Of a stretch of 64,000 nucleotides of DNA, positions 9,960 to 19,320 are shown piece after piece (the first letter of the stretch is position 1; every line of letters begins with the position of its first letter). Made by a program: the position numbers and the translations under genes. Location of the stretch: positions 92,230-156,229 of the forward strand of contig NZ_JAODTL010000033.1 in assembly GCF_026191375.1 (NCBI RefSeq), read 5' to 3'. This stretch comes from Marinomonas pontica. Lineage in GTDB: Bacteria > Pseudomonadota > Gammaproteobacteria > Pseudomonadales > Marinomonadaceae. Under the pieces are notes generated by a model. The model was not told the DNA's origin and searched no databases. It saw only the letters and a program-made list of their open reading frames with translations.

Positions 9960-10406
9960 ATGGCTATTCCCGAATCAGAACTTCAAGCCCTTTTTATGCA
10001 TACCATCACTGGCTTAAAAATATCGATGAAAAACATCATGAAAGACAAAGCACTGAGCTTATCGCCTTTGTACTTTATGCTGCTAAAAACCATCCACGAT
10101 ACGGAAAATTGCACCGCAAATTACCTTGCTGATGCAACAGAAAGAGACAAAGGGCAAATCACCCGTTTGGTAAAAGAAATGATGCAGCAAGGACTCGTGC
10201 AAAAGCAGCCAAACCCCCACGATAAACGCAGTCAGTTTTTACAACTAACTGAGTCTGGGCTGGGCTGCTTCGAACAATTAGCCATTGCAGATCAAGCGGT
10301 ATTAAAAGAAATGCGAGCCAACGTAAGCGATGATGAGTTAACAACATTCTTAGAAATAGGGAACAAGATGCTACAGAATCTACATAAGATTAATGGCAAA
10401 CCCTAA
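9960..10406 (+). CDS. MarR-family transcriptional regulator
   Basis: A 148-residue winged-helix regulator. The recognition-helix region DKGQITRLVKEMMQQGLV and the wing segment PNPHDKRSQFLQLTESG are typical of MarR proteins, which usually repress a neighbouring gene until they bind a phenolic or other small ligand. It is divergent from the DUF2798 membrane protein and likely controls that gene and itself through the two dyads immediately upstream. Confidence 0.85.
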   Translation: MAIPESELQALFMHTITGLKISMKNIMKDKALSLSPLYFMLLKTIHDTENCTANYLADATERDKGQITRLVKEMMQQGLVQKQPNPHDKRSQFLQLTESGLGCFEQLAIADQAVLKEMRANVSDDELTTFLEIGNKMLQNLHKINGKP

Positions 10407-10417
10407 GAAGAAAACCT

Positions 10418-11065
10418 TCACACCTCTAACGCCAATTGCGCCAAGAATGAACGCATTACGTCTTCTCGTCGTTTGCCTTCCCTTTGGGCTGAAAGCGTAT
10501 GTAAATGCGAAGAAATGCGAAACAACTTGCGGTAAAAGTGGTCAATGGAGTACAAAGAGTCATTGGGCTCCCGCTCTAAACAGAAAGGGTCTTCAAGACT
10601 GTATAACGCTCTATTTAATGACCCACTTACCTGCATGCAGCGCGCAATTCCCACCGCGCCCAACGCATCTAACCGATCCGCGTCTTGAACTATTTTGGCC
10701 TCCAATGCAGTTGGCTCAATATTGGCACTAAAACTGTGTGCACAAATCGCATGGTGGATCGCATTCATGTACTGAGTGGGGTAGCCGATCGACGTTAGGA
10801 ATGTAACAGCTTTATCTGCTGCCAATGTAGAAGCTGAGGATCGATCTGGGTGATTTTTCGGTAATGAAACACAGTCATGAAGCCAGGCGGCGGGTACCAC
10901 AACGGCGAGATCAGCCCCTTCCTCCAATGCTAATTGCTTAGCCGTTTTGACCACGCGAGAAAGATGACTAATGTCGTGAGCAGCGTCTGATTGCCCCTGA
11001 GTAAGCAAAAACTCACGGCAATCACGCTCAAAATTAGGACAGAAATTTAACAAGAAAGCTCCCAT
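10418..11065 (-). CDS. HD-domain metal-dependent phosphohydrolase (YedJ-like)
   Basis: A 215-residue cytoplasmic HD-superfamily protein. Metal ligands are visible as H in DISHLSRV, the HD pair in AAWLHDCVSLP and the later D in QDADRLDALGA. The IHHAICAHSF segment between them fits the YedJ/YpgQ group, some of which hydrolyse nucleotides. The substrate here is unknown. It ends only 11 bp from the convergent MarR gene. A plus-strand ORF overlapping it is a shadow. Confidence 0.8.
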   Translation of the reverse strand: MGAFLLNFCPNFERDCREFLLTQGQSDAAHDISHLSRVVKTAKQLALEEGADLAVVVPAAWLHDCVSLPKNHPDRSSASTLAADKAVTFLTSIGYPTQYMNAIHHAICAHSFSANIEPTALEAKIVQDADRLDALGAVGIARCMQVSGSLNRALYSLEDPFCLEREPNDSLYSIDHFYRKLFRISSHLHTLSAQREGKRREDVMRSFLAQLALEV

Positions 11066-11324
11066 TATGTTGGCTAAATCATTCGAACTGGATGATCACA
11101 ATTGAATCATAGAAATTAAGATTACAATCATTAGTGTGTTAAAAATAGACCTAAAAAGCCTGCCTGACGCCACCTCTTCAAAGCGCTTTTTCCACGCTGT
11201 CTTTATGGTAAAAAAGTCAATTATTCACTCACTAGTAAACCAAAAAAACCCAACAGGTAAACTATTTTACCATTCCTCAATAAATAGGTACACTTTGCAA
11301 AATTTTTTCTGGAATTAGATCACT

Positions 11325-12200
11325 ATGCCAATACTCATTGCCGTCACCCTACTTTGGGCATTTTCCTTTAGTTTGATTGGGGTTTATCTAGCAGGCCAAG
11401 TTGACGCTTGGTTCTCTGTGTTAATGCGCGTTGCGCTAGCAACCGCCGTCTTCCTGCCGTTCTTAAAGCTGCGTCAAATCGAAGCCAGCATTGCCTTTAA
11501 ACTGATGGTATGTGGCGCTCTGCAACTTGGCATCATGTACGGGTTTTACTATCAATCTTTCTTGTATTTATCCGTACCTGAGGTCTTGCTCTTTACGGTG
11601 ATGACACCGCTTTATGTCACACTGATAAACGACATGCTTGATCGTCGAATTAACATCGGCTTCGCAATCAGTGCTTTACTTGCCATTCTGGGCGCGGTGG
11701 CAATCCGCTATCAGGGCGTCGATGAAGGTTTCATCAAAGGTTTGCTTATCGTCCAGGGCGCAAATATCTGCTTTGCGGCCGGACAAGTTGGTTACAAACG
11801 CGTGATTGCCAAAGAGCGTCCAGATTTACCACAACGTACCGTATTTGGCTGGTTCTTCCTCGGGGCACTTGCGGTTGTTGTCCCTTGTTACTTAGCCCTT
11901 GGCAACTTAGACAAGTTACCAACAACGACGCTACAGTGGTCTATTCTTGTCTACTTGGGGATTGTTGCTTCTGGCCTTGGTTACTTTGCTTGGAACAAAG
12001 GCGCCACCATGGTGAATATTGGAACACTGGCTGTAGCAAATAACTTATTGATTCCGGCAGGCATATTGGTAAACGTTATTTTCTGGAACCGTGACGCTGA
12101 CATTTTACGTTTGAGTATTGGCGGCGCCATTATCTTACTGGCACTTTGGGTAAACGATAAATTCAACCAAAAAATCAGTAAAACACACGCTGCGCACTAG
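11325..12200 (+). CDS. DMT-superfamily exporter (EamA domains)
   Basis: A 291-residue membrane protein with ten predicted helices arranged as two EamA repeats. The first starts at the N-terminus (PILIAVTLLWAFSFSLIGVY) and the second around residue 145 (QGANICFAAGQVGYK...), near the middle as expected. Members export amino acids or other metabolites; the substrate is not predictable. It closely resembles the E. coli YddG/RhtA-type group in layout. It is monocistronic, followed by a strong terminator. The 259 bp upstream is AT-rich and holds no convincing gene. Confidence 0.8.
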   Translation: MPILIAVTLLWAFSFSLIGVYLAGQVDAWFSVLMRVALATAVFLPFLKLRQIEASIAFKLMVCGALQLGIMYGFYYQSFLYLSVPEVLLFTVMTPLYVTLINDMLDRRINIGFAISALLAILGAVAIRYQGVDEGFIKGLLIVQGANICFAAGQVGYKRVIAKERPDLPQRTVFGWFFLGALAVVVPCYLALGNLDKLPTTTLQWSILVYLGIVASGLGYFAWNKGATMVNIGTLAVANNLLIPAGILVNVIFWNRDADILRLSIGGAIILLALWVNDKFNQKISKTHAAH

Positions 12201-12227
12201 ACAATACTCTGCCCTTGTAACATCGCG

Positions 12228-12279
12228 CCCTATAACATCACACGATGAATAGCGGCATGATGTTACAGGGTGTTTTTTT
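12228..12279 (+). terminator. Rho-independent terminator after the DMT gene
   Basis: A long stem pairs CCCTATAACATCA (12228-12240) with TGATGTTACAGGG (12258-12270), with one mismatch, and is followed by TGTTTTTTT. Confidence 0.85.
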
Positions 12280-12290
12280 ACATAGTGCGT

Positions 12291-13019
12291 TTATTCAGCG
12301 ACCAACCATGTTTGAAACGCCTTCTGTGAGTCTTTATCTGCTTTATTGAACCAAAATTGAGACATTTCCAATTGGATATTCGACACCGTAGGCTTGTATA
12401 ACGCGTCCGCCAACCAAATTCGTATTTCTTTTCTTGTTGCATCATCGGATTGATTATACCAAAACTCCATCATTCGCAACGCCACATCCTCTTCCATCAG
12501 AATTGGGGCGGCGACAGGGCCGGAATCAGAACGATACGTGGGTGAGTCCGGCGCGGTTAATCGCTCGATTTCATCAATAAAATCTCGCGAATTTTGCAAT
12601 CCCGATTTCGTTGCCAAAATTTGCTGTTTATAATCCACAGTATGGCCACTGACAACGTCATAAATGCTAAATTGTGGATCTTTCGCATTGGCTTCTGCTT
12701 GTTTGAGCGTAGAAACGTAAGGGGCTTTTAATGTTAGATAGGTGCTCTTTTCAAACTGCAAATCCAGAACAATGGGTTCCGATTGAAAAGTTTGTGTGTC
12801 TCCACCACTGCGCAGCATTTTATTAAAGCGCACAACAATTTGATGTGGGCCTTCGTCAACGTCCACCCTAAAATCATTACCAAATTGATGAGCACTTTCG
12901 AGGTCAACATACATAATTTCAAAAGAGCGAGGGACTTCGAAAGTGACGGCAACAGCAGGCAACGCAGTAAAACCACAAAACAGTAGACCATAGGCTACCA
13001 TACGATTTGGAAACGTCAT
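12291..13019 (-). CDS. DUF2057 (YccT-like) secreted protein
   Basis: About 242 residues when started at 13019 (MTFPNRMVAYG...), giving a standard signal peptide ending near ALPAVA; the longer start at 13064 would put an extra hydrophobic stretch ahead of it. The first half matches DUF2057/YccT: VTFEVPRSFEIMYVD followed by EGPHQIVVRFN. A C-terminal extension carries two similar units, MMEFWYNQSDDATRKEIRIW and MSQFWFNKADKDSQKAFQTW, a duplicated helical motif. YccT in enterics has been linked to curli control, but whether that carries over is unknown. Confidence 0.65.
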   Translation of the reverse strand: MTFPNRMVAYGLLFCGFTALPAVAVTFEVPRSFEIMYVDLESAHQFGNDFRVDVDEGPHQIVVRFNKMLRSGGDTQTFQSEPIVLDLQFEKSTYLTLKAPYVSTLKQAEANAKDPQFSIYDVVSGHTVDYKQQILATKSGLQNSRDFIDEIERLTAPDSPTYRSDSGPVAAPILMEEDVALRMMEFWYNQSDDATRKEIRIWLADALYKPTVSNIQLEMSQFWFNKADKDSQKAFQTWLVAE

Positions 13020-13114
13020 TATTAACACCCATTTACATAAGAATAGTTCAAACGAATCTAACATATCATTCTGTTTTATTTGATCGATATGATGTACTTT
13101 AAAGACACTTACTT

Positions 13115-13149
13115 GATTTTATCTTTTTTGCCAAAAAGGCGATAAAATC
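13115..13149. repeat. Inverted repeat in divergent promoter region
   Basis: GATTTTATC (13115-13123) and GATAAAATC (13141-13149) are perfect inverted copies flanking TTTTTTGCCAAAAAGGC, itself partly self-complementary. It lies between the divergent DUF2057 and diguanylate cyclase genes, so it could be an operator or the hairpin of a leader transcript. No bound factor can be named. Confidence 0.45.
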
Positions 13150-13286
13150 GTCAATTTCGCACCGGTAAAGTATCAATGACATCCTTTTTCCTAGATACGT
13201 TGCACGAATAGGGTAAATTCAAGCTTGTTTATATCGTGTTAAATAGGCCGTTTTCTCATTTTTAAACAGGATCACTGCGCAGCGGT

Positions 13287-14324
13287 ATGTCAAACAACAC
13301 CCAAGCAAAATTCAATCATAACCTTACTCTCAGAGTGATTGAGCTGGCTATTATTACAATGGCCATAACACTGGTACTTCGGCCATTATTTGTGACCTTG
13401 CCAACCCTGTTTACAGTATTAAACTTGGCCAATTTGGTGCTCGCTTTGGTGTTTTATACCCTTGTGCGTTTGGATCTTTTCCCAAAATGGGAATGCATCT
13501 TATCTTTAGTGATCGCGATTATACTGATCATGCCCATGCTTGCTTTATCCGGCGGGGTCAACAGTCAAGTGGCTTGCATCCTACCGCTGTACCCTGTCTT
13601 CGCGGCATTAATTGGCGGCTACAAAGAGTCTTTACTGGTCACCATATTTCTTACGGTTTGTGTGGTTTTGGCGACAATATTCAGTACCGATATTGTGGAC
13701 TTATCGGAAGCAGACTATTCGCGAGAAAAATCAGTAGTACGCGGTTTTTGGTTAACCATGTCCATTATCTTTAGCGGTGTTTTTGGCCGTTTTTTTCTGA
13801 AAAAATACACCGAATTTACCGACCAATTAAGAGACGAAAACATCCATGACCCATTGACTGGATTGCTTAATCGCCGAGGGCTAAACCGTAACTTTAGCCG
13901 AGAATTAGACAATGCCAGCCTATCAACATCCCCTTTAAGTGTTCTGCTTATCGACATCGACTACTTCAAAAAAGTAAACGATATGTATGGGCATGACACG
14001 GGAGACATTTGCTTAGTTCAGGTAGGAAAATTACTGGCAGACAACATCAGAAAAAGCGACACCATTGCACGATTTGGAGGAGAAGAGTTTATTATTCTTC
14101 TGCCCGGCACAACCCAACTGGATTCAGTGAAAGTGGCAGAATACCTAAAAGGAATCGTGGCTCAAGGCAAGTTCAGTGACTTCAACCTTCCCCTTACAAT
14201 AACGATTGGTATCACCGAACGACACCCGCAAAATGACAACGCTCTGAAAATGATAAAACGCGCAGACAAAGCCCTTTATAAAGGCAAAGATAAAGGTCGA
14301 AATTGTGTCGAAGTGTCTGAATAA
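13287..14324 (+). CDS. Membrane-bound diguanylate cyclase (GGDEF)
   Basis: Makes cyclic di-GMP from two GTP. The 345-residue protein starts with about six membrane helices (residues 15-180, an uncharacterised MASE-like sensor), followed by a GGDEF domain. The active site is GGEEF at 264-268, the substrate segment DIDYFKKVNDMYGHDTGD is intact, and an inhibitory I-site RKSD (255-258) lies five residues ahead of it. The enzyme should therefore be active and product-inhibited. It stands alone with a 267 bp upstream region containing an inverted repeat. The input signal is unknown. Confidence 0.9.
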   Translation: MSNNTQAKFNHNLTLRVIELAIITMAITLVLRPLFVTLPTLFTVLNLANLVLALVFYTLVRLDLFPKWECILSLVIAIILIMPMLALSGGVNSQVACILPLYPVFAALIGGYKESLLVTIFLTVCVVLATIFSTDIVDLSEADYSREKSVVRGFWLTMSIIFSGVFGRFFLKKYTEFTDQLRDENIHDPLTGLLNRRGLNRNFSRELDNASLSTSPLSVLLIDIDYFKKVNDMYGHDTGDICLVQVGKLLADNIRKSDTIARFGGEEFIILLPGTTQLDSVKVAEYLKGIVAQGKFSDFNLPLTITIGITERHPQNDNALKMIKRADKALYKGKDKGRNCVEVSE

Positions 14325-14338
14325 ACAGTTAACCCGAA

Positions 14339-14818
14339 TTAATCTCTTTTGCGCCAGCGACTGTATTTAGAATGCACTCCGCGTGTAAAAGCAGACGAAT
14401 ATTCTTCTAATATATCCACCCCATACAAAATGGCGACTACGATGAAAGACAGCTTAATCGCCACATAAGAGCCAATAATGGCAATGCACACACCAATGGC
14501 CGCTAACGTCCAAATCGTCGCGGCCGATGTCACACCAATCACCGCTCCGTCTTTAGACAACATCACACCGGCACCAAGAAAACCTATCCCCGTGATCACC
14601 TGACCAATAATACGTGAAGGGTCTGTTGTATCAGCCGCGACAAACATCGAAGACGCAATAAACACATATGTCCCCAACACAATCAGTGCCGAGGTTCTAA
14701 TGCCGACAGGTTTGCCTCTCAACTGCCGCTCTAATCCCACAATAACACCGCAAAAAATCGCGGTCACAATCGACCCCCAACTATAGGGAGCAATGGAAAA
14801 TACTGATTCTATCGTCAT
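14339..14818 (-). CDS. MgtC/SapB-family membrane protein
   Basis: About 159 residues from the start at 14818 (MTIESVFSIAP...). The longer frame to 14962 adds an unlikely cysteine-rich stretch. It contains the MgtC/SapB core: the GVIVGLERQLRGKPVGIRTS signature with conserved Glu-Arg, then GIGFLGAGVML and VTSAATIWTLAAIGV. Family members are linked to magnesium stress and modulation of the ATP synthase; many lack the C-terminal domain of Salmonella MgtC, as here. Convergent with the cyclase gene, 14 bp apart. Confidence 0.85.
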   Translation of the reverse strand: MTIESVFSIAPYSWGSIVTAIFCGVIVGLERQLRGKPVGIRTSALIVLGTYVFIASSMFVAADTTDPSRIIGQVITGIGFLGAGVMLSKDGAVIGVTSAATIWTLAAIGVCIAIIGSYVAIKLSFIVVAILYGVDILEEYSSAFTRGVHSKYSRWRKRD

Positions 14819-15257
14819 ACACACTGTCTTAGGGCAAACGCCATCATGAGAAAAACGTAACATCACACTATAATGTACTGAATTTTTACGCTTAGTACAG
14901 CGGTTAATCTCACACCCGTTTAGACACCAATAAGCACAATGCCCATAAAAAAATAACACCAAACGGCATTCCTATTAAGGTTTTTTTGCTCTAACTGCCC
15001 TTTGGTTGAGCAAGTAGCAAAGTCGTCATCGTTCAACATACCCAGATGAGTGTTATCAATCACCTACCAATGCTTTACTCACTGGCTTAATGCCTTTTTC
15101 CGTCAACGCCTCCCAGCCATCTTCTGCCACTTCAAATAGACCGATTCAAGATGCACAAGCGGCCATAGGAACGCTTTTCCTTTACCCTATTCGACACTGT
15201 AATCGGCATTTGTCCACGTTCAGTCAGCACATAAAACTGGCTCGCTTGGTTTAGGAC
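14819..15257. other. Gene-poor stretch with possible remnant of a small ORF
   Basis: No convincing intact gene. On the minus strand one frame reads NQASQFYVLTERGQMPITVS... from near the aceA terminator and stops at about 15141; another frame just after it reads EVAEDGWEALTEKGIKPVS before stopping near 15057. Together they could be one small protein broken by an indel, or chance ORFs. I recognise no family. The rest (14819-15056) shows nothing I can name. Confidence 0.3.
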
Positions 15258-15289
15258 AAAAAAAAGCCAACAGGGGGAAGACTGTTGGC
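15258..15289 (-). terminator. Terminator downstream of aceA
   Basis: On the minus strand GCCAACAG and CTGTTGGC form a perfect 8-bp stem with loop TCTTCCCC, followed by a run of eight T. It sits 53 bp past the aceA stop codon. Confidence 0.9.
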
Positions 15290-15342
15290 CTTTGGCTATC
15301 AATGTGTGCGATTTGTGTTGCCACAAACCCGATCAAACAACA

Positions 15343-16944
15343 TTAGATCGCAAATTGATTCATCGTGTTGTCTTTCCCTGACGCTTTTAACGCTTGCGCA
15401 CCAGAGAAGTACTCCTTGTGATCATCGCCAATGTTCGACCCTGACATGTCCTGATGCTTCACACAGGCCAAGCCTTGGCGAATTTCTTTGCGTTGAACTT
15501 CTTTAACGTAGCCCAGCATTCCTTGATCACCAAAGTAATCTTTCGCCAAATTGTCAGTAGACAGCGCCGCTGTGTGGTACGTCGGCAAGGTAATCAAATG
15601 GTGGAAGATTCCCGCTTGTGCCGCCGCGTCTCTTTGGAAAGCACGAATGCGCTCGTCTGCTTCGGCTGACAATGGCGTATTATCGTAATCCTGAGACATC
15701 AATTGATCACGACGGTACTCCGCCACGTCTTTACCTTCTGCTTGCCAAGCATCAAACACTTGCTGACGGAAGTTCAACGTCCAGTTGAAAGACGGGCTGT
15801 TGTTGTACACCAGTTTCGCGTTTGGCATCACGTCGCGAATGCGGTTTACAATGCTCGCAATTTGCCCGATATGAGGTTTTTCTGTCTCGATCCACAACAA
15901 ATCCGCGCCATTTTGCAGAGAAGTGATGCAATCCAGTACCACACGGTCTTCACCGGTATTCGCTTTAAAACGCACCAAACCGTTGGCCAAACGAGTGGGC
16001 TTAATCAATCGATCCCCCTGCTTAATCGCCATGTCACCAGATTTCATTTGCTCTAAAGACGTCACTTCTTCACCGTCAATAAACGCATTATACTGATCCG
16101 CTAAATCGCCCGCCGCTTGAGACACCGGAATTTTTTGTGTCAAACCAGCACCCAAAGAATCGGTACGCGCTACAATGACACCATCGTCCACACCCAACTC
16201 TAAAAAGGCATAACGTACCGCGTTAATCTTTGCCAAAAAGTCTTCGTGCGGCACAGTTACTTTGCCATCCTGATGGCCGCATTGTTTCGCATCAGACACT
16301 TGGTTCTCAATTTGAATGCAGCATGCGCCCGCTTCAATCATCTTCTTCGCCAACAAATACGTGGCCTCTTCATTACCAAAACCCGCATCAATATCCGCGA
16401 TAATAGGCACTACATGGGTTTCAAAATTATCAATTTTTTGCTGCGCCGCTTGCTCACGAAGCTGATCGCCTGCCTCTCTGGCATCGTCTACTTCTTTGAA
16501 CAAATGTTGCAACTCACGAGCATCCGCTTGCTTCAAGAAGGTATAAAGCTCTTCGATCAACGCTGGCACAGACGTTTTTTCATGCATAGATTGATCTGGT
16601 AATGGGCCAAACTCAGAGCGCATGGCCGCCACCATCCAACCAGACAAGTACAAGTAGCGGCTTCGTGTTGTGCCAAAATGCTTCTTGATAGAAATCATTT
16701 TTTGCTGGCCAATAAAACCATGCCAGCATCCCAAAGATTGAGTGTAATTCGCAGAATCTTTGTCGTAGCTTGCCATGTCTTCACGCATTATTTTTGCTGT
16801 GTATTTGGCAATGTCTAAACCGGTATTAAAGCGGTTTTGCAGTTGCATTCTTGCTACTGATTCTGGATTAATCGCCGCCCAAGTCGCACCTTGTTGAGTG
16901 ATGGTTTGATTCGCTTGCTGCATTTTATTTTTATAAGTTTGCAT
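15343..16944 (-). CDS. aceA: Isocitrate lyase, long form
   Basis: Cleaves isocitrate to succinate and glyoxylate, the first step of the glyoxylate shunt that allows growth on acetate and fatty acids. The 533-residue length matches the long isocitrate lyase of Pseudomonas and Acinetobacter rather than the 434-residue E. coli enzyme. The active-site segment is KQCGHQDGK, in place of KKCGH, as in the long form. IADIDAGFGNE (magnesium-binding region) and DLLWIETEKP are clear. It lies 59 bp downstream of glcB on the same strand, so the two form the whole shunt, probably controlled by the divergent regulator past glcB. It ends at a strong terminator. Confidence 0.96.
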   Translation of the reverse strand: MQTYKNKMQQANQTITQQGATWAAINPESVARMQLQNRFNTGLDIAKYTAKIMREDMASYDKDSANYTQSLGCWHGFIGQQKMISIKKHFGTTRSRYLYLSGWMVAAMRSEFGPLPDQSMHEKTSVPALIEELYTFLKQADARELQHLFKEVDDAREAGDQLREQAAQQKIDNFETHVVPIIADIDAGFGNEEATYLLAKKMIEAGACCIQIENQVSDAKQCGHQDGKVTVPHEDFLAKINAVRYAFLELGVDDGVIVARTDSLGAGLTQKIPVSQAAGDLADQYNAFIDGEEVTSLEQMKSGDMAIKQGDRLIKPTRLANGLVRFKANTGEDRVVLDCITSLQNGADLLWIETEKPHIGQIASIVNRIRDVMPNAKLVYNNSPSFNWTLNFRQQVFDAWQAEGKDVAEYRRDQLMSQDYDNTPLSAEADERIRAFQRDAAAQAGIFHHLITLPTYHTAALSTDNLAKDYFGDQGMLGYVKEVQRKEIRQGLACVKHQDMSGSNIGDDHKEYFSGAQALKASGKDNTMNQFAI

Positions 16945-17003
16945 AATATTCTCGCTCTATTTGGATGATATAAAGGGGTTGTTCACATTAAAAATCACTT
17001 AAC

Positions 17004-19178
17004 TCAATTCGCTTCTTTTACACGTAGTCGATAAGCGTGCAATAACGGTTCGGTGTAGCCATTTGCTTGAATCACACCTTTAAAAATCAAATCTTGCGCC
17101 GCTTTAAAGGCAAAGCTGTTTTGCGTATTAGGCGCCATTGGACGATAGCCTTCAGTGGCTGTATTTTGCTCATCCACGACGTGCGCCATACGCTGCATCA
17201 CTGCATCGATCTGTTCTTTGCTGCACACACCATGCAACAACCAATTCGCTAAATGCTGGCTGGAAATACGCAAGGTCGCACGGTCTTCCATTAATCCAAT
17301 ATTGTTAATATCAGGCACCTTCGAACAACCTACGCCCGCCTCAACCCAGCGCACCACGTAACCCAATAATCCCTGCACGTTGTTCTCTATTTCTCGATCA
17401 ATCACTTGATTCGACAACGTCAAATTGCTTGGGATCGTCGGAATCGTCAGCAAGTCCGTTAAACTGGCTTGCTCTCGCGTCTTAATCCGATCTTGCACTT
17501 CAAACACATTCACTTGGTGATAGTGCAGTGCGTGTAAGGTCGCCGCCGTTGGCGAAGGCACCCACGCTGTATTGGCTCCGGCTTTTGGGTGCGCAATTTT
17601 AGCCGTCATCATGGCCGCCATATCATCAGGCATGGCCCACATGCCTTTGCCGATTTGCGCTTTGCCTGGTAAGCCACAGCGCAAGCCGATGTCCACATTG
17701 CGGTTTTCATACGCCTGAATCCAAGGTTGGTTCTTAATCTGATCTTTTGGCAAAAATGCACCGGCCTGCATGCTGGTGTGAATTTCGTCACCGGTACGAT
17801 CTAAAAAGCCGGTATTGATAAAAAACACCCGAGATTTCGCCTGACGGATACACTCTTTTAAATTCACTGTGGTACGACGTTCTTCATCCATGATGCCGAT
17901 TTTCACTGTGTTTTCTGGCAAGCCCAGCATCTCTTCCACACGGCGAAATAATTCACAGCTGAACGCCACTTCCTCTGGGCCATGCATCTTAGGTTTCACC
18001 ACATATATGCTACCTGTTCGGCTGTTGCGCATGCCTTCGGTACGCTGTAGATCAAGCGCGCCAATCAATATTGTGACCACCGCGTCCATAATGCCTTCTG
18101 GAACAAAGTTACCTAATGCGTCTTGCATCAGATCGCATTCCATCAAGTGCCCAACATTGCGCACTAATAAAAGCGAACGACCATGTACGCGGTATTCTTG
18201 GTTATCTAAATCGGTGAAAATACGGTCAGGATTCATTCGACGCGTTTGGCGCTGACCGTCCTTTTCAAAGCTTGCCTCTAACGTGCCTTGCATCAGCCCT
18301 AACCAATTGCGGTAAACTTCTATTTTGTCTTCGGCGTCCACCGCAGCCACAGAATCTTCACAATCAATAATGGTGCTCAGCGCCGATTCGATGACGATGT
18401 CATTGATATTGGCTTTGTCTTTTGCCCCATTTTTGCCATTACGATCAAACTGAATCTCTACGTGTAATCCGTTGTTCTTTAATAAAATGGCCTCTGGTTC
18501 GCTGCGTTGACCGTTCACAGCCACCAGCTGACATGGCTGTTTTAATCCGCTTTGACTGCCATCATCGAAAAAGGCCAACAAGTGATGGTAGTAAACAACG
18601 TAACTCGTCACGTCATTGTGTGACCCCGTTTCCAGTGGAAACACTTCATCCAAGAAAGCCTTGGCTTTACTGATAACCTGATCGCCACGGATTGAGTTGT
18701 AGCTTTTGCTCGTCGCAAGTTCGCCCGTTTTAGGAATAACATCCGTTCCGTAAAAGGCATCGTACAAGCTTCCCCAGCGAGCGTTCGCAGCGTTTAATGC
18801 AAAACGTGCGTTCTTCACCGGTACAACTAGCTGAGGCCCAGCCAAACTGGCAATTTCTGCGTCCACGTTGGTCGTGGTAATGCTGAAATCTTCACCTTCT
18901 GTGACGATGTAACCAATCTCGCGCAAAAAAGAGTCATACGCTTTTATGTCCATGGCTTGACCTTTATGAGCAAGGTGCCATTGGTCAATCTGTTGCTGTA
19001 GCGCGTCTCGAGTCGCCAACAATTGGCGATTTATGGGAGCCAAATCGATCATTAACTGTTCTAGGTCTCGCCAAAACCTTGTCTGATCGATGGCGTGAAG
19101 AGGCAGCACTTCTTCATTGATGAAGCGACAAAACCCGGGATGAATTTCACTGTTATTTTTAGGTTGAGGCATATTCAT
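17004..19178 (-). CDS. glcB: Malate synthase G
   Basis: Condenses glyoxylate with acetyl-CoA to malate, completing the glyoxylate shunt. The 724-residue length and layout are those of the monomeric G isoform. IIDCEDSVAAVDAEDK carries acidic metal/substrate-binding residues, and GSIYVVKPKMHGPEEV, KIGIMDEERRTTVNLKE and FINTGFLDRTGDEIHTSM are strongly conserved active-site blocks. It precedes aceA and is divergent, across 142 bp, from a RamB/ScfR-type regulator. That arrangement suggests joint control by acetate or short-chain fatty acid supply. Confidence 0.97.
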   Translation of the reverse strand: MNMPQPKNNSEIHPGFCRFINEEVLPLHAIDQTRFWRDLEQLMIDLAPINRQLLATRDALQQQIDQWHLAHKGQAMDIKAYDSFLREIGYIVTEGEDFSITTTNVDAEIASLAGPQLVVPVKNARFALNAANARWGSLYDAFYGTDVIPKTGELATSKSYNSIRGDQVISKAKAFLDEVFPLETGSHNDVTSYVVYYHHLLAFFDDGSQSGLKQPCQLVAVNGQRSEPEAILLKNNGLHVEIQFDRNGKNGAKDKANINDIVIESALSTIIDCEDSVAAVDAEDKIEVYRNWLGLMQGTLEASFEKDGQRQTRRMNPDRIFTDLDNQEYRVHGRSLLLVRNVGHLMECDLMQDALGNFVPEGIMDAVVTILIGALDLQRTEGMRNSRTGSIYVVKPKMHGPEEVAFSCELFRRVEEMLGLPENTVKIGIMDEERRTTVNLKECIRQAKSRVFFINTGFLDRTGDEIHTSMQAGAFLPKDQIKNQPWIQAYENRNVDIGLRCGLPGKAQIGKGMWAMPDDMAAMMTAKIAHPKAGANTAWVPSPTAATLHALHYHQVNVFEVQDRIKTREQASLTDLLTIPTIPSNLTLSNQVIDREIENNVQGLLGYVVRWVEAGVGCSKVPDINNIGLMEDRATLRISSQHLANWLLHGVCSKEQIDAVMQRMAHVVDEQNTATEGYRPMAPNTQNSFAFKAAQDLIFKGVIQANGYTEPLLHAYRLRVKEAN

Positions 19179-19296
19179 CGTTACTTTCCTTTTTCTTTTT
19201 TTATCTGGCTCGTATGGTTAGCAATGCGTTTGAACTCGTTAACGATTGCTTGATTTATAGTCTATGCGCAACTAAGCTAAAATTTCACAATAAGAA

Positions 19297-19309
19297 TTAC
19301 ACAGTGTAA
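19297..19309. promoter_or_regulatory. Palindrome between glcB and its regulator, candidate operator
   Basis: TTACACAGTGTAA is palindromic except for its central base. It lies 12 bp before the start of the divergent regulator and 119 bp before glcB, a plausible autoregulatory site. Assignment to the regulator is inferred from position only. Confidence 0.4.
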
Positions 19310-19320
19310 ATTTTACAAAA

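Noticed and set aside
10393..10731. Plus-strand ORF over the HD hydrolase gene
   Set aside because: Lies antisense within a gene with clear metal-binding motifs; composition and start are poor.
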